A stretch of DNA of 64,000 bases from Winogradskyella psychrotolerans (GCF_018860565.1 NZ_JAHKPS010000009.1:62001-126000), one strand, 5' to 3'. Shown: positions 38,224 through 48,626, counted from the stretch's first letter. Translations and numbers: made by a program. Notes: generated by a model from the sequence alone, not told the origin.

Positions 38224-39762
38224 CTAACCTAACCAACCTTCACGATCTAAACTACGATACTGAATCGCCTCACTGATATGAACCCCCAAAACAGATTCCG
38301 AACCCTCTAAATCCGCTATCGTTCTCGCCACTTTTAAAATTCTATCATAAGCTCTAGCAGAAAGATTTAAACGCTCCATTGCCGATTTCAACAATTGCAA
38401 AGAACCTTCATCTAACTTACAATACTCACGTATTTGCTTAGTATTCATCTGCGCATTGTAATGAATATGCTCTAATGCTTTAAAACGCACAGTCTGCCGC
38501 TCTCTAGCCTTAATAACCCGCTTCCTTATATCTACAGAAGATTCACCACTCCTCTCATCTGCTAATTTTTCAAAAGGAACAGGCGTAACCTCTATGTGGA
38601 TATCTATTCGATCCAATAACGGCCCTGAAATTTTCCCCATATAACGCTGCATTTCTGCTGGAGATGATGTGATTGGCGAGCCTGGATCATTGAAATAACC
38701 ACCCGGACTCGGATTCATACTAGCCACCAACATAAAAGACGACGGATAAGTCACCGTAAATTTTGCTCTAGAAATCGTCACCTCTCTATCCTCTAAAGGC
38801 TGACGCATAACCTCTAAAACTTCACGTTTAAATTCAGGTAATTCATCTAAAAACAAAACACCATTATGCGATAAAGAGATTTCACCTGGCTGTGGATAAC
38901 TTCCACCACCTACAAGCGCAACATTTGATATCGTGTGATGCGGACTTCTAAATGGTCGTTGCGCCATAAGCCCCGTATGCGCTTTCACCCTTCCCACTAC
39001 CGAATGTATTTTAGTGGTTTCTAAAGCCTCGTGCAATGTCATTGGCGGCAAAATACTAGGCAAACGTTTTGCTAACATCGTTTTTCCTGAACCTGGCGGA
39101 CCAATAAGAATAATGTTATGACCTCCCGCTGCCGCAATTTCCATACAGCGCTTAATAGACTCCTGTCCCTTAACATCAGCAAAATCGAATTCTGGAAAAT
39201 CCAACTTTTTATAAAATTCCTCTCTCGTATTTATAACAGTCTGCCCTAAAGGCTCGCCTTTATCAAAATGATCAATGACTTGCCTAATATTTTCCACACC
39301 AAAAACCTCCAAATCATCTACAATAGCAGCTTCTTTTGCATTTTGAATAGGCAATATAAACCCCTTAAAACCTTCCTCTCTAGCTTTTACAGCAATAGGC
39401 AAAGCCCCTTTAAAAGGCTGTAAGCTTCCATCTAAGGACAATTCTCCCATAATAAGGTAATCCTCTAGGTTTTCAGCTTTAATTTGATCTGACGCAGCCA
39501 AAATACCAATAGCCAAGGTTAAATCGTATGCCGAACCTTCCTTACGTAAATCGGCAGGAGCCATGTTTATTGTAATCTTTTTTCCCGGAATTCTATAGCC
39601 GTTATTTTGAAGTGCCGCAGCAATACGATAATTACTCTCCTTAATAGCATTATCTGGGAGCCCGACTAAATGATAACCAACACCTTTATCCACATTGACT
39701 TCAACAGTAATAGTCGATGCTTCAACACCAAAAACAGCACTTGCAAAAACTTTTTTAAGCAT
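38224..39762 (-). CDS. comM: YifB/ComM-family magnesium-chelatase-like AAA+ ATPase
   Basis: 512 residues. The Lon-like N-terminal domain is at 1-165 (FGVEASTITVEVNVDKG, IPGKKITINMAPADLRKEGSAYDL). The AAA+ core has Walker A LIGPPGSGKTMLAKRLP and Walker B GVLFLDELPEF, then SMNPSPGGYF and a Mg-chelatase C-terminal domain with RAYDRILKVARTIADLEG. ComM is a branch-migration helicase aiding integration of DNA in natural transformation. Confidence 0.93.
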   Translation of the reverse strand: MLKKVFASAVFGVEASTITVEVNVDKGVGYHLVGLPDNAIKESNYRIAAALQNNGYRIPGKKITINMAPADLRKEGSAYDLTLAIGILAASDQIKAENLEDYLIMGELSLDGSLQPFKGALPIAVKAREEGFKGFILPIQNAKEAAIVDDLEVFGVENIRQVIDHFDKGEPLGQTVINTREEFYKKLDFPEFDFADVKGQESIKRCMEIAAAGGHNIILIGPPGSGKTMLAKRLPSILPPMTLHEALETTKIHSVVGRVKAHTGLMAQRPFRSPHHTISNVALVGGGSYPQPGEISLSHNGVLFLDELPEFKREVLEVMRQPLEDREVTISRAKFTVTYPSSFMLVASMNPSPGGYFNDPGSPITSSPAEMQRYMGKISGPLLDRIDIHIEVTPVPFEKLADERSGESSVDIRKRVIKARERQTVRFKALEHIHYNAQMNTKQIREYCKLDEGSLQLLKSAMERLNLSARAYDRILKVARTIADLEGSESVLGVHISEAIQYRSLDREGWLG

Positions 39763-39838
39763 GAATTGTTATTTTCTTAAAAATAGAAATAAATCTTTTA
39801 TAAAAAAATAGAAATCAAGGTTTTACCTAAAATATCAA

Positions 39839-40162
39839 TCAAATAACAACCGTCACAACTGTATTTACAATGGTTTTTATAATCTTATTCTTTAAATGCC
39901 CTAGTCGTAATTTAGAAATTCCCGCCTGATACAATGCATTTAGAATTAATAAATCTTTCTGACTTACCAAAAGCCACTCATAATCCTCAACAGTTAATTC
40001 TCCAGCCTGCAATAAGCTTGTCCAACGCTCTAATTTTACTTTTGACAGAGTCAAAAACGCTTCAATATCCGCTTTAGTTTCTTTTTTATAATCACTATAA
40101 CTCTCCCCTAAAACCAAAAGCAATTCATCTTTCAACAACTTTAATAATTCTTCGATATCCAT
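39839..40162 (-). CDS. Hypothetical helical protein with hydrophobic C-terminus
   Basis: 107 residues, all helical and charged (LLKLLKDELLLVLGESYSDYKKE, KVKLERWTSLLQAGEL), ending in a hydrophobic tail IIKTIVNTVVTVVI. Not recognised. The start codon lies 2 bp after the stop of the upstream lipoprotein gene, so the two are one operon and probably act together. Confidence 0.65.
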   Translation of the reverse strand: MDIEELLKLLKDELLLVLGESYSDYKKETKADIEAFLTLSKVKLERWTSLLQAGELTVEDYEWLLVSQKDLLILNALYQAGISKLRLGHLKNKIIKTIVNTVVTVVI

Positions 40163-40164
40163 AA

Positions 40165-40623
40165 TTAATTAGCGCTTAAAAAGTTAAGAATATTAGTTTC
40201 GTTTGTCTTATTTTTATTTGCCTCATATCTAATAATCAAATCTAAAGACTCACTTACTTGAAGCTTAGCTTCATCTATAAAAACATTAGACAACTGCCCT
40301 TTATCTTTCCAACGTTTAAAAAATCCTGCCAAAAGATTTCGATCTTCATTAGCCACAACTTGCCACATCGCATAACTAACAGCATTGTCTGGTTTATTCT
40401 TTTCGTATTCTACAATTTTATCAAGCTCTAACAAAAACATTCTTACATCTTCCTCGTTTTCAACATAAGCTTCAGTAGCATCACCCATAAGACTCAAACC
40501 TTCTACTTTAATAGAAATAGCTTGTTGATACGAATACTGATCAAAAACAGCTGTTTTGAGACCTTTACACGACACAAAAAATAAAACTAACAACGGCAGC
40601 AAAAAAGGCAACTTGAATAACAT
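40165..40623 (-). CDS. Hypothetical lipoprotein
   Basis: About 152 residues from the ATG at 40623, chosen because it places LPFLLPLLVLFFVSC at the N-terminus as a lipoprotein signal (Cys at ~19). An upstream ATG at 40668 would add 15 basic residues. The mature part is helical (VENEEDVRMFLLELDKIVEYE, NRNLLAGFFKRWKDKG-like). Not recognised. Operon with the following 107-residue gene. Confidence 0.65.
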   Translation of the reverse strand: MLFKLPFLLPLLVLFFVSCKGLKTAVFDQYSYQQAISIKVEGLSLMGDATEAYVENEEDVRMFLLELDKIVEYEKNKPDNAVSYAMWQVVANEDRNLLAGFFKRWKDKGQLSNVFIDEAKLQVSESLDLIIRYEANKNKTNETNILNFLSAN

Positions 40624-40897
40624 TGCTCGTTTTACCTGTAAGTACCGAAACGAAAGACTTGGTTTCATATGTTTTTTATTTAGATTATTACTTTACCACA
40701 CTTCAAACGCCCTAGCATTACACGAAAATACTACCTTCCATAACACTAATTCGCCTAACAAGATAGCAATTCCAAAAAAAAGCTTCTAACAATCAATTAG
40801 AACTTAAAAGGACTCTTGAAATTATAAAAAGATTTGATATTTTAAAACTTAAACTCAAAAACAACCGCCCCAAAAGACCTAAAAACCAGTTGAGACA

Positions 40898-41860
40898 CTA
40901 TTTCTTAGCTGTCACAAACTCTAAAGCACGACGTTCATTATAATACACGTTCCCTTTACCAATAAAACCAACATGACCACCATACTTTGGCATTTCTAAA
41001 AACAAATTAGGATTATGTTTAGCTTCTTTTACAGGGTAACATTCTGCCGACAAAAAGGAATCATTAAGCGCATTAATAACTAACGAAGGCACCTGAATAT
41101 TTGGCAAAAATTGCAAGCAACTCGCTTTCTCATAATAATCAAAAGCATCCTTAAAACCATGCGCTCTTGAAGTATAAACGTTGTCAAAATCAATTAAAGT
41201 ATTTATTGAATTAAAGTCTTCAATCGATATATTATCAGGAAATTGTTCTAGCTTAGGCTTTAATTTATCTTTTAAATGCGCCAAAAATCGAATAGCATAA
41301 TGCTTGTTTTTTAAACTCATCAATTCACCACAAGATCCTTTTAAATCGCAAGGTGTAGAAATAGCGACAACAGCTTTAATTTCGCTTGGCAAATCCCGCC
41401 CTTCTCCAACATAATTTAAAGTCATATTAGCACCAAGACTAATACCTTTTATATAAATTTCATCGTAAATATCTTTAGACAAGACATGCTTTACAACAGC
41501 ATCTAAATCTTCCGTAGCACCAGAATGATAACTCCGAAACAACAAATTAGGCGCACCACTACAACCTCTAAAATTAACACCAACGGCATCAATACCATTG
41601 TTGTTAAACAACTTTGCAGAACCTGTTATATAAGGACGTTGCGCATTACCTTCGAGTCCGTGCAGCAAGATAATAACCTTATTAGATTTATTTTGCGCAT
41701 AACTCCAATCTAAATCTAAAAAATCTGAATCTAGCAACCTAATACGCTCTCGCGTTTGCTTAACTCCATCAACTTTTCGAGCTAGCCCTGAAAACACAGT
41801 AGACACAAAGCTTTTTTTAGCCCAAAAAGGCGGTTTATAAGTAGATTCTATTATTGGCAT
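40898..41860 (-). CDS. YheT-type alpha/beta hydrolase
   Basis: 320 residues. VIILLHGLEGNAQRPYITG forms the oxyanion region and IKGISLGANMTLNYVGEG holds the nucleophile Ser; later PSLVINALNDSFLSAECYP carries the acid and GGHVGFIG the catalytic His. This is the YheT/ABHD family of carboxylesterases; the substrate is unknown. Monocistronic by spacing. Confidence 0.9.
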   Translation of the reverse strand: MPIIESTYKPPFWAKKSFVSTVFSGLARKVDGVKQTRERIRLLDSDFLDLDWSYAQNKSNKVIILLHGLEGNAQRPYITGSAKLFNNNGIDAVGVNFRGCSGAPNLLFRSYHSGATEDLDAVVKHVLSKDIYDEIYIKGISLGANMTLNYVGEGRDLPSEIKAVVAISTPCDLKGSCGELMSLKNKHYAIRFLAHLKDKLKPKLEQFPDNISIEDFNSINTLIDFDNVYTSRAHGFKDAFDYYEKASCLQFLPNIQVPSLVINALNDSFLSAECYPVKEAKHNPNLFLEMPKYGGHVGFIGKGNVYYNERRALEFVTAKK

Positions 41861-41938
41861 TTGGTTTCACTTTTATGGTTACTTATCAGTATCAGCTTTC
41901 AAAAACAGCTTTCAACAAAAGACACACGCTTTTCAAAA

Positions 41939-43564
41939 TCAATCAAGAATCTCTACCGAAGTAAACTCAAATTTCCCTCCATTAAAAAGCCCTTTATCAC
42001 TCAATTTTAAAGCAGGAATTACCAACAACGCCATAAAAGACAAACTCATATACGGCGCATGAAGTTTACTCCCTAATTGTTTTGCCATATTGTCTAATTC
42101 TGAATACTGCTTACCTATCGTCTCTGCATTTTGATCACTCATAATACCTGCAACAGGAAGCGCCACTACTTTTTCTTCTGAATTGGATACAGCACAAATA
42201 CCACCTTCATTTTCTAACAATAAATTTACCGCTTTACAAATCGCTTCATCAGAAACACCAACAGCAATAATATTATGCGAATCATGACCAACAGAACTTG
42301 CAATTGCCCCCTCTTTTAGTCCGAAGTTCTTAATAAAAGCAATTGCTGGCGTATCATTTTGGTAACGGTTAACAACTGTCATTTTTAAAACATCTGTTTT
42401 AGTATTTGACACCAAATTACCGGCTTCAATAGTCGCATCCTCTACAAGTTCATTGGTTACCAACTCCCCATCAACACATTCAATTACTCGAATTTTATGC
42501 GCTTGTGATTCCAATCTAAAATCTGAAACTTCTTTTTTACTGGTATTAAAATTATTGAGGTTTTCAAATTCAACATGTTTTATTTTAGACACTCCATCTC
42601 CATAAACCAACTCGCCATTAATATACGTTTGAAGCGTTTTAAAGTCTTTTAAATCTTCTACAACAATACAATCTGCACTATCACCAACATTTAGCAAACC
42701 AACATCTAAACCATAGTGTTTTACAGGATTTACACAAGCCGACTGAAGCACTTTAAACACATCCACACCTTTTGCAACAGCTCTAGCACATAATTGATTA
42801 ATATGACCTAAAAGCAAATCATCAGGATGCTTATCATCACTACAAAACATCATATTTCTGTAATGCTCATTTAGTAAATCTATAAGCGCATCAAAGTTTT
42901 TAGCAGCACTACCTTCTCTAATAATAACCTTCATACCTTTTTGAAGCTTCTCTAAACCTTCATCATAAGTAAAACACTCATGATCTGTAGAGATGCCAGC
43001 CGAAATATACTTTGTTAAGTCATCTCCTCGCAAACCAGGCGCATGACCATCAACAGGTTTATTATAATGTTTAGCCCATTCTATTTTCCTCAGCACTTCA
43101 GCATCATCATAGATAACTCCAGGATAATTCATCATTTCAGCCAAATACTTAATATCAGGATTTGCCATTAAAGTTTTAATAGCGTCAGAATCGATTACTG
43201 CTCCTGCAGATTCAAAACTCGTCGCTGGTACGCATGATGGTGCACCAAAATTAAATTTAAAAGGTGTTTTCTTTCCGTTTTCAATCATAAACTCCACACC
43301 TTTTACACCAAGCACATTGGCAATTTCGTGCGGATCAGAAACTGTAGCAACTGTACCGTGGTTTACAGCAATCTTAGCAAACTCACTTGGCACCAACATT
43401 GAACTTTCGATATGAATATGTGCATCAACAAAACCAGGTAAGATGAAATGATTTTCATTACAATCCTTTTCTTCAATAGATTTTATTTTACCGTTTTCTA
43501 TAGTAATTTCACCTTTGAAAATTCTGCGATTAGAAATATCGACTATTTGACCACTTAAAACCAT
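41939..43564 (-). CDS. ade: Adenine deaminase
   Basis: 541 residues, family length. The amidohydrolase metal site is [21 protein letters not shown], with [22 protein letters not shown] and SIGTDHE-like [13 protein letters not shown]; the C-terminal domain has [13 protein letters not shown]. It converts adenine to hypoxanthine and ammonia in purine salvage. The start lies 2 bp after the stop of the leucine-rich surface protein gene, giving the tight run tilS, LRR protein, ade. Confidence 0.95.
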   Translation of the reverse strand: MVLSGQIVDISNRRIFKGEITIENGKIKSIEEKDCNENHFILPGFVDAHIHIESSMLVPSEFAKIAVNHGTVATVSDPHEIANVLGVKGVEFMIENGKKTPFKFNFGAPSCVPATSFESAGAVIDSDAIKTLMANPDIKYLAEMMNYPGVIYDDAEVLRKIEWAKHYNKPVDGHAPGLRGDDLTKYISAGISTDHECFTYDEGLEKLQKGMKVIIREGSAAKNFDALIDLLNEHYRNMMFCSDDKHPDDLLLGHINQLCARAVAKGVDVFKVLQSACVNPVKHYGLDVGLLNVGDSADCIVVEDLKDFKTLQTYINGELVYGDGVSKIKHVEFENLNNFNTSKKEVSDFRLESQAHKIRVIECVDGELVTNELVEDATIEAGNLVSNTKTDVLKMTVVNRYQNDTPAIAFIKNFGLKEGAIASSVGHDSHNIIAVGVSDEAICKAVNLLLENEGGICAVSNSEEKVVALPVAGIMSDQNAETIGKQYSELDNMAKQLGSKLHAPYMSLSFMALLVIPALKLSDKGLFNGGKFEFTSVEILD

Positions 43565-43566
43565 TT

Positions 43567-44796
43567 CTATTGTTTTATTATGTTTTTGATTTCTACACCT
43601 TTTGATGTTTCAATTTTTATAATATAAAACCCGCTTAACAACTGGTTCGTTTTTACAACAGCGTGGATATCTGAAGGCTCTTCTTCAAATACTATTTGAC
43701 CATTACTATTAAAAATTGTAAGATGATTAATCTGATGTTCTGATTGTAAATTTAATTCATCTTTTAATGGTATTGGAAACACTTTAGTTTCAGACACTAT
43801 AGCGTAATCATTGATACTCAAACTACAATCGTCACTAACTATGGTTTCAGTATAACCCAAAGCATCCAATTCTGCTTGAACTGCAGAAACTTCAAAATCA
43901 TTTGCACAAATAAATTCTAAATTAGGATTTCCAAAAAAACCAGAATAATCCGTAAATGGAATGCCATTTTTAATGTTAGCGTATATTAAATCATTGTTTT
44001 GCACATTTAATTCAAACACATTGGAATTGTTACTCACATCTATTTCAGATAGCAAATTATTAGATAGTGATATAACTATTAAATTAAGATTTTCGCTTAA
44101 ATCAATTGCTGTTAAATTGTTATGATCTGCACTCAAATATTCTAGTAGCACATTATTTGATAGGTCTAAAACCGAAAAATTTGTATGAGACGTTGTCAAG
44201 GATTTTAATTGTATATTATTTGAAACATCCAGTGTTGATAGTGGGTTTACAGAACTATTTAAAGTCTCTAAATTGGTATTAAAAGAAATATCAATATCAG
44301 ATAATTGGTTGAGAAAAAATTCAAGATTTATGAGGTTTGTATTGAGTGTTACGTCCAATGCTGTCAATAGATTTTCAGAACAATACAACTCCTCTAAGTT
44401 TACATTACTACTCACATTTAGCTCTATTAATTCATTCGCATCACATAGTAATGACCTGAGGTTTGTAAGTGCCGAAATATCCATAGTTTGAAGATCATTA
44501 AACTGAACATTCAAATAGGTTAAATCCACAAAATTCTCAATACCCTCAAGAGAAGTTATGTTTTTATTTACAACACTCAAGCCTTGTATACCTAAAATTT
44601 CTGAAAGTTGTATTTCATCATCATTATTAAGGTCGACTTGACTTGTAAAGTTTCCATCACCATTAAAATCTGCACAATTTGTATTCAGTAGTGCATTTTT
44701 AAAATTGATATCTGGTATGTCTATAATTTGCGACCAGCCAATACTGTATACAAAAGGTATAATGATTAGTACGATTAGTGTTTTTTGTTTATTCAT
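43567..44796 (-). CDS. Leucine-rich-repeat secreted protein with T9SS sorting domain
   Basis: 409 residues: signal peptide (~1-22, ending GWSQ), an EF-hand-like acidic stretch ([20 protein letters not shown]), then about ten 21-residue leucine-rich repeats of the form [21 protein letters not shown] (internalin-like), and a Por sorting domain ([16 protein letters not shown] ... EIKNIIKQ). Likely surface-exposed, binding protein or glycan. Its start overlaps the tilS stop by 4 bp, an odd partner for a tRNA enzyme. Confidence 0.87.
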   Translation of the reverse strand: MNKQKTLIVLIIIPFVYSIGWSQIIDIPDINFKNALLNTNCADFNGDGNFTSQVDLNNDDEIQLSEILGIQGLSVVNKNITSLEGIENFVDLTYLNVQFNDLQTMDISALTNLRSLLCDANELIELNVSSNVNLEELYCSENLLTALDVTLNTNLINLEFFLNQLSDIDISFNTNLETLNSSVNPLSTLDVSNNIQLKSLTTSHTNFSVLDLSNNVLLEYLSADHNNLTAIDLSENLNLIVISLSNNLLSEIDVSNNSNVFELNVQNNDLIYANIKNGIPFTDYSGFFGNPNLEFICANDFEVSAVQAELDALGYTETIVSDDCSLSINDYAIVSETKVFPIPLKDELNLQSEHQINHLTIFNSNGQIVFEEEPSDIHAVVKTNQLLSGFYIIKIETSKGVEIKNIIKQ

Positions 44797-46112
44797 CTTA
44801 TTGCAATTATTAAAATTTGTTTTGTGTTTTTTGTAATCTTAAAGCGTTCATCAGCTCTTTTTCCTAGGACCCAAATAATTTTATCTTCCGAAGTTAAAAC
44901 CCAAGTATTTTCTTTTTCAACTAACGACAGTTTTTCGTCTTTAAGATATTTACTGACTCTCTTTTTACCTGTCATTCCGATAGGTTGAAATGTGTCGCCT
45001 TCTTTCCAAAGTCTTAGTACTAATGGGAATTTTAATAGTTCTTTATCGACGTAAATACATTTTTTTGATGTTTCACTTACAGCATCGACTTCATCAAAAA
45101 ATAAATCGCCAAAAGCGGTTTTAATAATTCCGTTTTGCACTTCATCGGCACTTAATGTGACAGATTCAATAGTAGTTGATTTTAAATCTGCTAAAATCAA
45201 ATATTCACGATGCTTTATTAAACGATGTGTATTCGATTTTACAAATTTACCAGATTGTGCATCCAATAAATCAACGATATCATGCCACTCCGTAAATCCG
45301 TAATTCTTAAATATCTCGAATAAATAGGCTTTAGGGTTGCCTGTGTTTTTAAATTCCGATACTTTATAAGTTGTTCCAAAACTATCTTTAGAAACAATAG
45401 CACGTTCAGCAAAAGCTTTTAAACTATTCTCTACAATAAAGGCGGTGTCGTTAAGGTTGTGGATTGTATTTTGAAAACTGTCTAATAATTGTGGATTGAT
45501 TTCCTTTAAAATAGGCACGACTTCGTGTCTTAGCTTATTCCTCAGATATTTACGAGACGCATTGCTAGCATCTTCTCTCCAAGTGATTTTCTGTTCTTTT
45601 GCAAAAGCTTCAATTTGTAATCTCGAAAATGGTAATAAGGGTCTCACCACATTATCATTTAGCATCGGAATTCCGGTTAACCCATTTAACCCAGTTCCCC
45701 TTGTGAAATTAATGAGAAATGTTTCTAAATTATCGTCGGCGTGATGTGCTGTTAAGATATAATCGAATTTTAATTGTGTTGCTAATTCTTTAAACCAATC
45801 GTATCGTAATTCGCGTGCTGCCATTTGAATAGAACGTTTATGCGCTTTAGCATATGCTTCTGTGTCAAAATTTTGAATAAAAACTTCAACATCTAACGCT
45901 TCAGCCAATTCCAACACAAAAGCTTCATCTTTATTACTCTCTTCTGCTCTTAAGTTGAAATTACAATGTGCCAAAGAAAAATTCAGACCTAATGCGTGGC
46001 ATAAATGTGTTAACACCACACTATCAATTCCGCCAGAAACAGCAATAAGCAACTTACTTTCGTTTAAAACCGAAAGCTTATGGTTAATATGGATTTTGAA
46101 GTCTTTTTGCAC
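44793..46112 (-). CDS. tilS: tRNA(Ile)-lysidine synthase
   Basis: 439 residues. The PP-loop LIAVSGGIDSVVLTHL binds ATP; LTAHHADDNLETFLINFTRGTG and the TilS C-terminal domains follow (PIGMTGKKRVSKYLKDEK). It converts C34 of tRNA-Ile2(CAU) to lysidine, so it is essential. A putative -7 box lies only 4 bp before the ATG, so the transcript may be leaderless. Overlaps the LRR gene by 4 bp. Confidence 0.95.
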   Translation of the reverse strand: MQKDFKIHINHKLSVLNESKLLIAVSGGIDSVVLTHLCHALGLNFSLAHCNFNLRAEESNKDEAFVLELAEALDVEVFIQNFDTEAYAKAHKRSIQMAARELRYDWFKELATQLKFDYILTAHHADDNLETFLINFTRGTGLNGLTGIPMLNDNVVRPLLPFSRLQIEAFAKEQKITWREDASNASRKYLRNKLRHEVVPILKEINPQLLDSFQNTIHNLNDTAFIVENSLKAFAERAIVSKDSFGTTYKVSEFKNTGNPKAYLFEIFKNYGFTEWHDIVDLLDAQSGKFVKSNTHRLIKHREYLILADLKSTTIESVTLSADEVQNGIIKTAFGDLFFDEVDAVSETSKKCIYVDKELLKFPLVLRLWKEGDTFQPIGMTGKKRVSKYLKDEKLSLVEKENTWVLTSEDKIIWVLGKRADERFKITKNTKQILIIAIR

Positions 46113-46116
46113 ATCT

Positions 46117-46124
46117 CAAAGGTA
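46117..46124 (-). promoter_or_regulatory. Putative -7 box (TACCTTTG) just before tilS
   Basis: TACCTTTG on the minus strand matches TAnnTTTG. With the usual spacing transcription would begin at or next to the tilS start codon. The -33 match (TTTG) is 27 nt away, too far for comfort. Confidence 0.3.
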
Positions 46125-46267
46125 TTGAAATTATTCATTTCCTAAGAGGCACAAAGAATCAAAGTTTTTCAATTTCTTAACCATAAATACGGATGTTAAA
46201 ATGACATTTATCATATCAACCTGTTTTCTTTTTATTTAACTTTAAAAGAATTTAAAATTATTAGGTC

Positions 46268-46957
46268 ATGAATGCAACAGACAAATTAACAACAGAATCT
46301 GCACGAACCGCCTTTGACAAAAAGGTCCTTTCGGCATTACCACACCTTCATCCTTATGTAAAACACAGAATTTATATTGCTGAAACCTCAGGTATTTTAC
46401 CAAAGAACATGTTTTCTTCTAATGGTATTATTGACGAAAGCATTATTATACTTTACGATAAAGGCTTTAATGTAGATGCAGAGCCTATGGCTATAAAACT
46501 TGAATTGTTTAAAATTGTAGACGATTATATGAATGTGCTGTTTAAAAATGAAACATTTCATAAAAGCACAATAAGCACAGACGAGCTTCTTAAAAAGGAA
46601 TTATCTAAACTGAGCGAAGATTATACCGTTGATGCCGATTTTGATTTTATTTTAAATACCGATCTTAATGATATTTCTTATCATCAAGATCAGAGTGAGC
46701 CACTGCAATTGTACGCCAATAAAGAAACATCAATTTTAAAGGCGTTTGACATCAAAGACTTACCAGCTTCAAAATCGCATAAGGCCTTTGGACAACTTTA
46801 TAGTTGGCTACCTTTTAACGTTTCTAATATAGTAGATTTATATATTATAGGAAAACTAGATTTTGAATCTATTGCTAAGATTAAGAAGATTGAGCAAAAA
46901 CGTGTTGAAGCTATTTTTGACAAGGTTAAGCGTACGTTTAGACGGCATATTGAATAA
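46268..46957 (+). CDS. Divergent sigma-70-like protein
   Basis: 229 residues, not a canonical sigma factor. The N-terminal region (LPHLHPYVKHRIYIAETSG, IIDESIIILYDKGF) is reminiscent of a region 2 core, and the C-terminus (VSNIVDLYIIGKLDFESIA, then KIKKIEQKRVEAIFDKVKRT) reads as a region 4-like helix-turn-helix. The middle part is acidic. No anti-sigma gene is adjacent. Similarity is by eye only, so I would call it a putative DNA-binding regulator. Confidence 0.55.
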   Translation: MNATDKLTTESARTAFDKKVLSALPHLHPYVKHRIYIAETSGILPKNMFSSNGIIDESIIILYDKGFNVDAEPMAIKLELFKIVDDYMNVLFKNETFHKSTISTDELLKKELSKLSEDYTVDADFDFILNTDLNDISYHQDQSEPLQLYANKETSILKAFDIKDLPASKSHKAFGQLYSWLPFNVSNIVDLYIIGKLDFESIAKIKKIEQKRVEAIFDKVKRTFRRHIE

Positions 46958-47000
46958 AAGCACACAGAGCCTTTAAACAATTAGAAATTGAAGCTGAAGC

Positions 47001-48296
47001 TCAATCTTCAAGCGCTTCACGCATAGCCTTTGCTTTAATCAAACATTCCTCGTACTCTTTGAGTGGATCACTTTTTGCCGTAATGGCTCCACCTACAGAA
47101 TATGAAATGTATTTTTTGGTTTCGTTGTAAAGGATACTTCTAATAATCACATTAAAATCAAAATCACCATTGGGCGCAAAATAACCAACAGAACCGGAGT
47201 ACAATCCTCGTTTTGTTTCTTCGAGGTTTTCAATGATTTTCATGGCTGATATTTTAGGAGCACCTGTCATGCTTCCCATTGGAAATGTTGTTTTTATAAT
47301 AGCTACAGGGTTGGTCTCTGGTTGTACTTTAGATTGTATGGTAGAAATCATTTGATGCACTTGCAAAAACGAATATACTTTACACAGCTCCTTTACCTCT
47401 ACACTTCCTTTACAAGCTGTATGTGATAGGTCATTTCTAACCAAATCTACAATCATTATATTTTCGCTACGCTCTTTAGGATCTTTAGATAACTCTTCTG
47501 CCAGCCTTAAATCTTCTGCTTTATCTTCTGAACGCTTTGCAGTACCCTTTATAGGTTGCGAGATGACTTTAGTTCCTGTCTTTTTAATATAGCGTTCTGG
47601 TGATGCAGACATCATGTACTTATCTTCAAACTTTAAGAAGCTCGCAAAAGGTGGCCGTGAAATAGCATTCAATTTTTTGAATGTCTCCAACGGATTTATT
47701 TCACTGTTTTCCGCATAAAACTCCTGACAAAAATTAGCCTCATAAATATCTCCTCTATGAATATGAGTTAGCATTTTAGTGACTTTATCGGAGTATTCGT
47801 CTTTATGTATTCTTAGTTTTATTTTGATAGGATTCTGAGACTTCTCAACTGCGCTTAAAGAGACACAAGAATTAATAGACAATAGATCATCTGCTATCTC
47901 ATCATCTACCATTTTTAAATACTGAATTTCAATCTGATTGTCTTTAAACAAAAAGAGTTTTTTAGGCTGAAAGAAATACAAATCAGGAAAGTCTAAACCA
48001 TCAAGATTTTCAGACTTTAGACGTTCTGTAGTATTTTTTAAATCGTAAGCTAAGTAGCCAAAAATCCAATCGTTAACAGACAACTGATAATCTTTTAAAC
48101 GCTCAAAAGCATCAAAATAATCGGTACGTATGGCCGTAAACGCATCTACTGCCAAAACCGTATCATAACTGCTATATTCATCGTTATGGTTGTTAGAATC
48201 TAACCACACAACATCATCAAACTGCTGACTCCAAAGCAATAGATTTTGCTTAAAGGTCTCAATATTTTTTGGTTGATGATTTTGTGTTGTTCTCAA
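47001..48296 (-). CDS. pabB: Aminodeoxychorismate synthase component I (chorismate-binding enzyme)
   Basis: 431 residues of the anthranilate synthase I/PabB family. The chorismate-binding half has GDIYEANFCQEFYAEN, SPERYIKK, KGTAKRS, ENIMIVDLVRNDLS, PMGSMTGAPKISAMKIIE and GLYSGSVGYF. The PIKGTAKR motif is typical of PabB, which makes 4-amino-4-deoxychorismate for folate synthesis. No glutaminase gene is adjacent. Single gene, minus strand. Confidence 0.88.
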   Translation of the reverse strand: MRTTQNHQPKNIETFKQNLLLWSQQFDDVVWLDSNNHNDEYSSYDTVLAVDAFTAIRTDYFDAFERLKDYQLSVNDWIFGYLAYDLKNTTERLKSENLDGLDFPDLYFFQPKKLFLFKDNQIEIQYLKMVDDEIADDLLSINSCVSLSAVEKSQNPIKIKLRIHKDEYSDKVTKMLTHIHRGDIYEANFCQEFYAENSEINPLETFKKLNAISRPPFASFLKFEDKYMMSASPERYIKKTGTKVISQPIKGTAKRSEDKAEDLRLAEELSKDPKERSENIMIVDLVRNDLSHTACKGSVEVKELCKVYSFLQVHQMISTIQSKVQPETNPVAIIKTTFPMGSMTGAPKISAMKIIENLEETKRGLYSGSVGYFAPNGDFDFNVIIRSILYNETKKYISYSVGGAITAKSDPLKEYEECLIKAKAMREALED

Positions 48297-48387
48297 TAGA
48301 AAAATAATTGCTGCAATTTACTGAAATAATATGGTTTCTTTTATTGAGAATTTACATGTTAAAGTTTTTTTAAGATAGAATTACACC

Positions 48388-48478
48388 CCTAAAGTCCCCT
48401 CGAGGGGACAGTCTTACTGTTGCGAATAAAAAAATCTAAAGATTTTTTTATTAATTGTCCCCTTGAGGGGATTTTAGG
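48388..48478. repeat. Nested palindrome (repeat element)
   Basis: The outer arms of 23 bp (48388-48410 and 48456-48478, two mismatches) are themselves short palindromes containing CCCCTCGAGGGG-like cores. Inside lies a perfect 13-bp hairpin (48425-48437 with 48440-48452). It fills the gap between pabB and the divergent epimerase gene. It resembles dispersed CCTAAA-CCCCT type repeats of flavobacteria, a recollection, not a search. Confidence 0.8.
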
Positions 48479-48626
48479 CTGTTTTCAACGTTGAATAATA
48501 CTTCTTTTATTTTTTCAAAATTATAGCCTTCCGAAAATTTGAAATTAAAAAAACATACAGGATAAATATTAATTTTACTAGAGAAGAAATATCAAGAATT
48601 GTATATTTCAAAAAAAATAAGACCGC

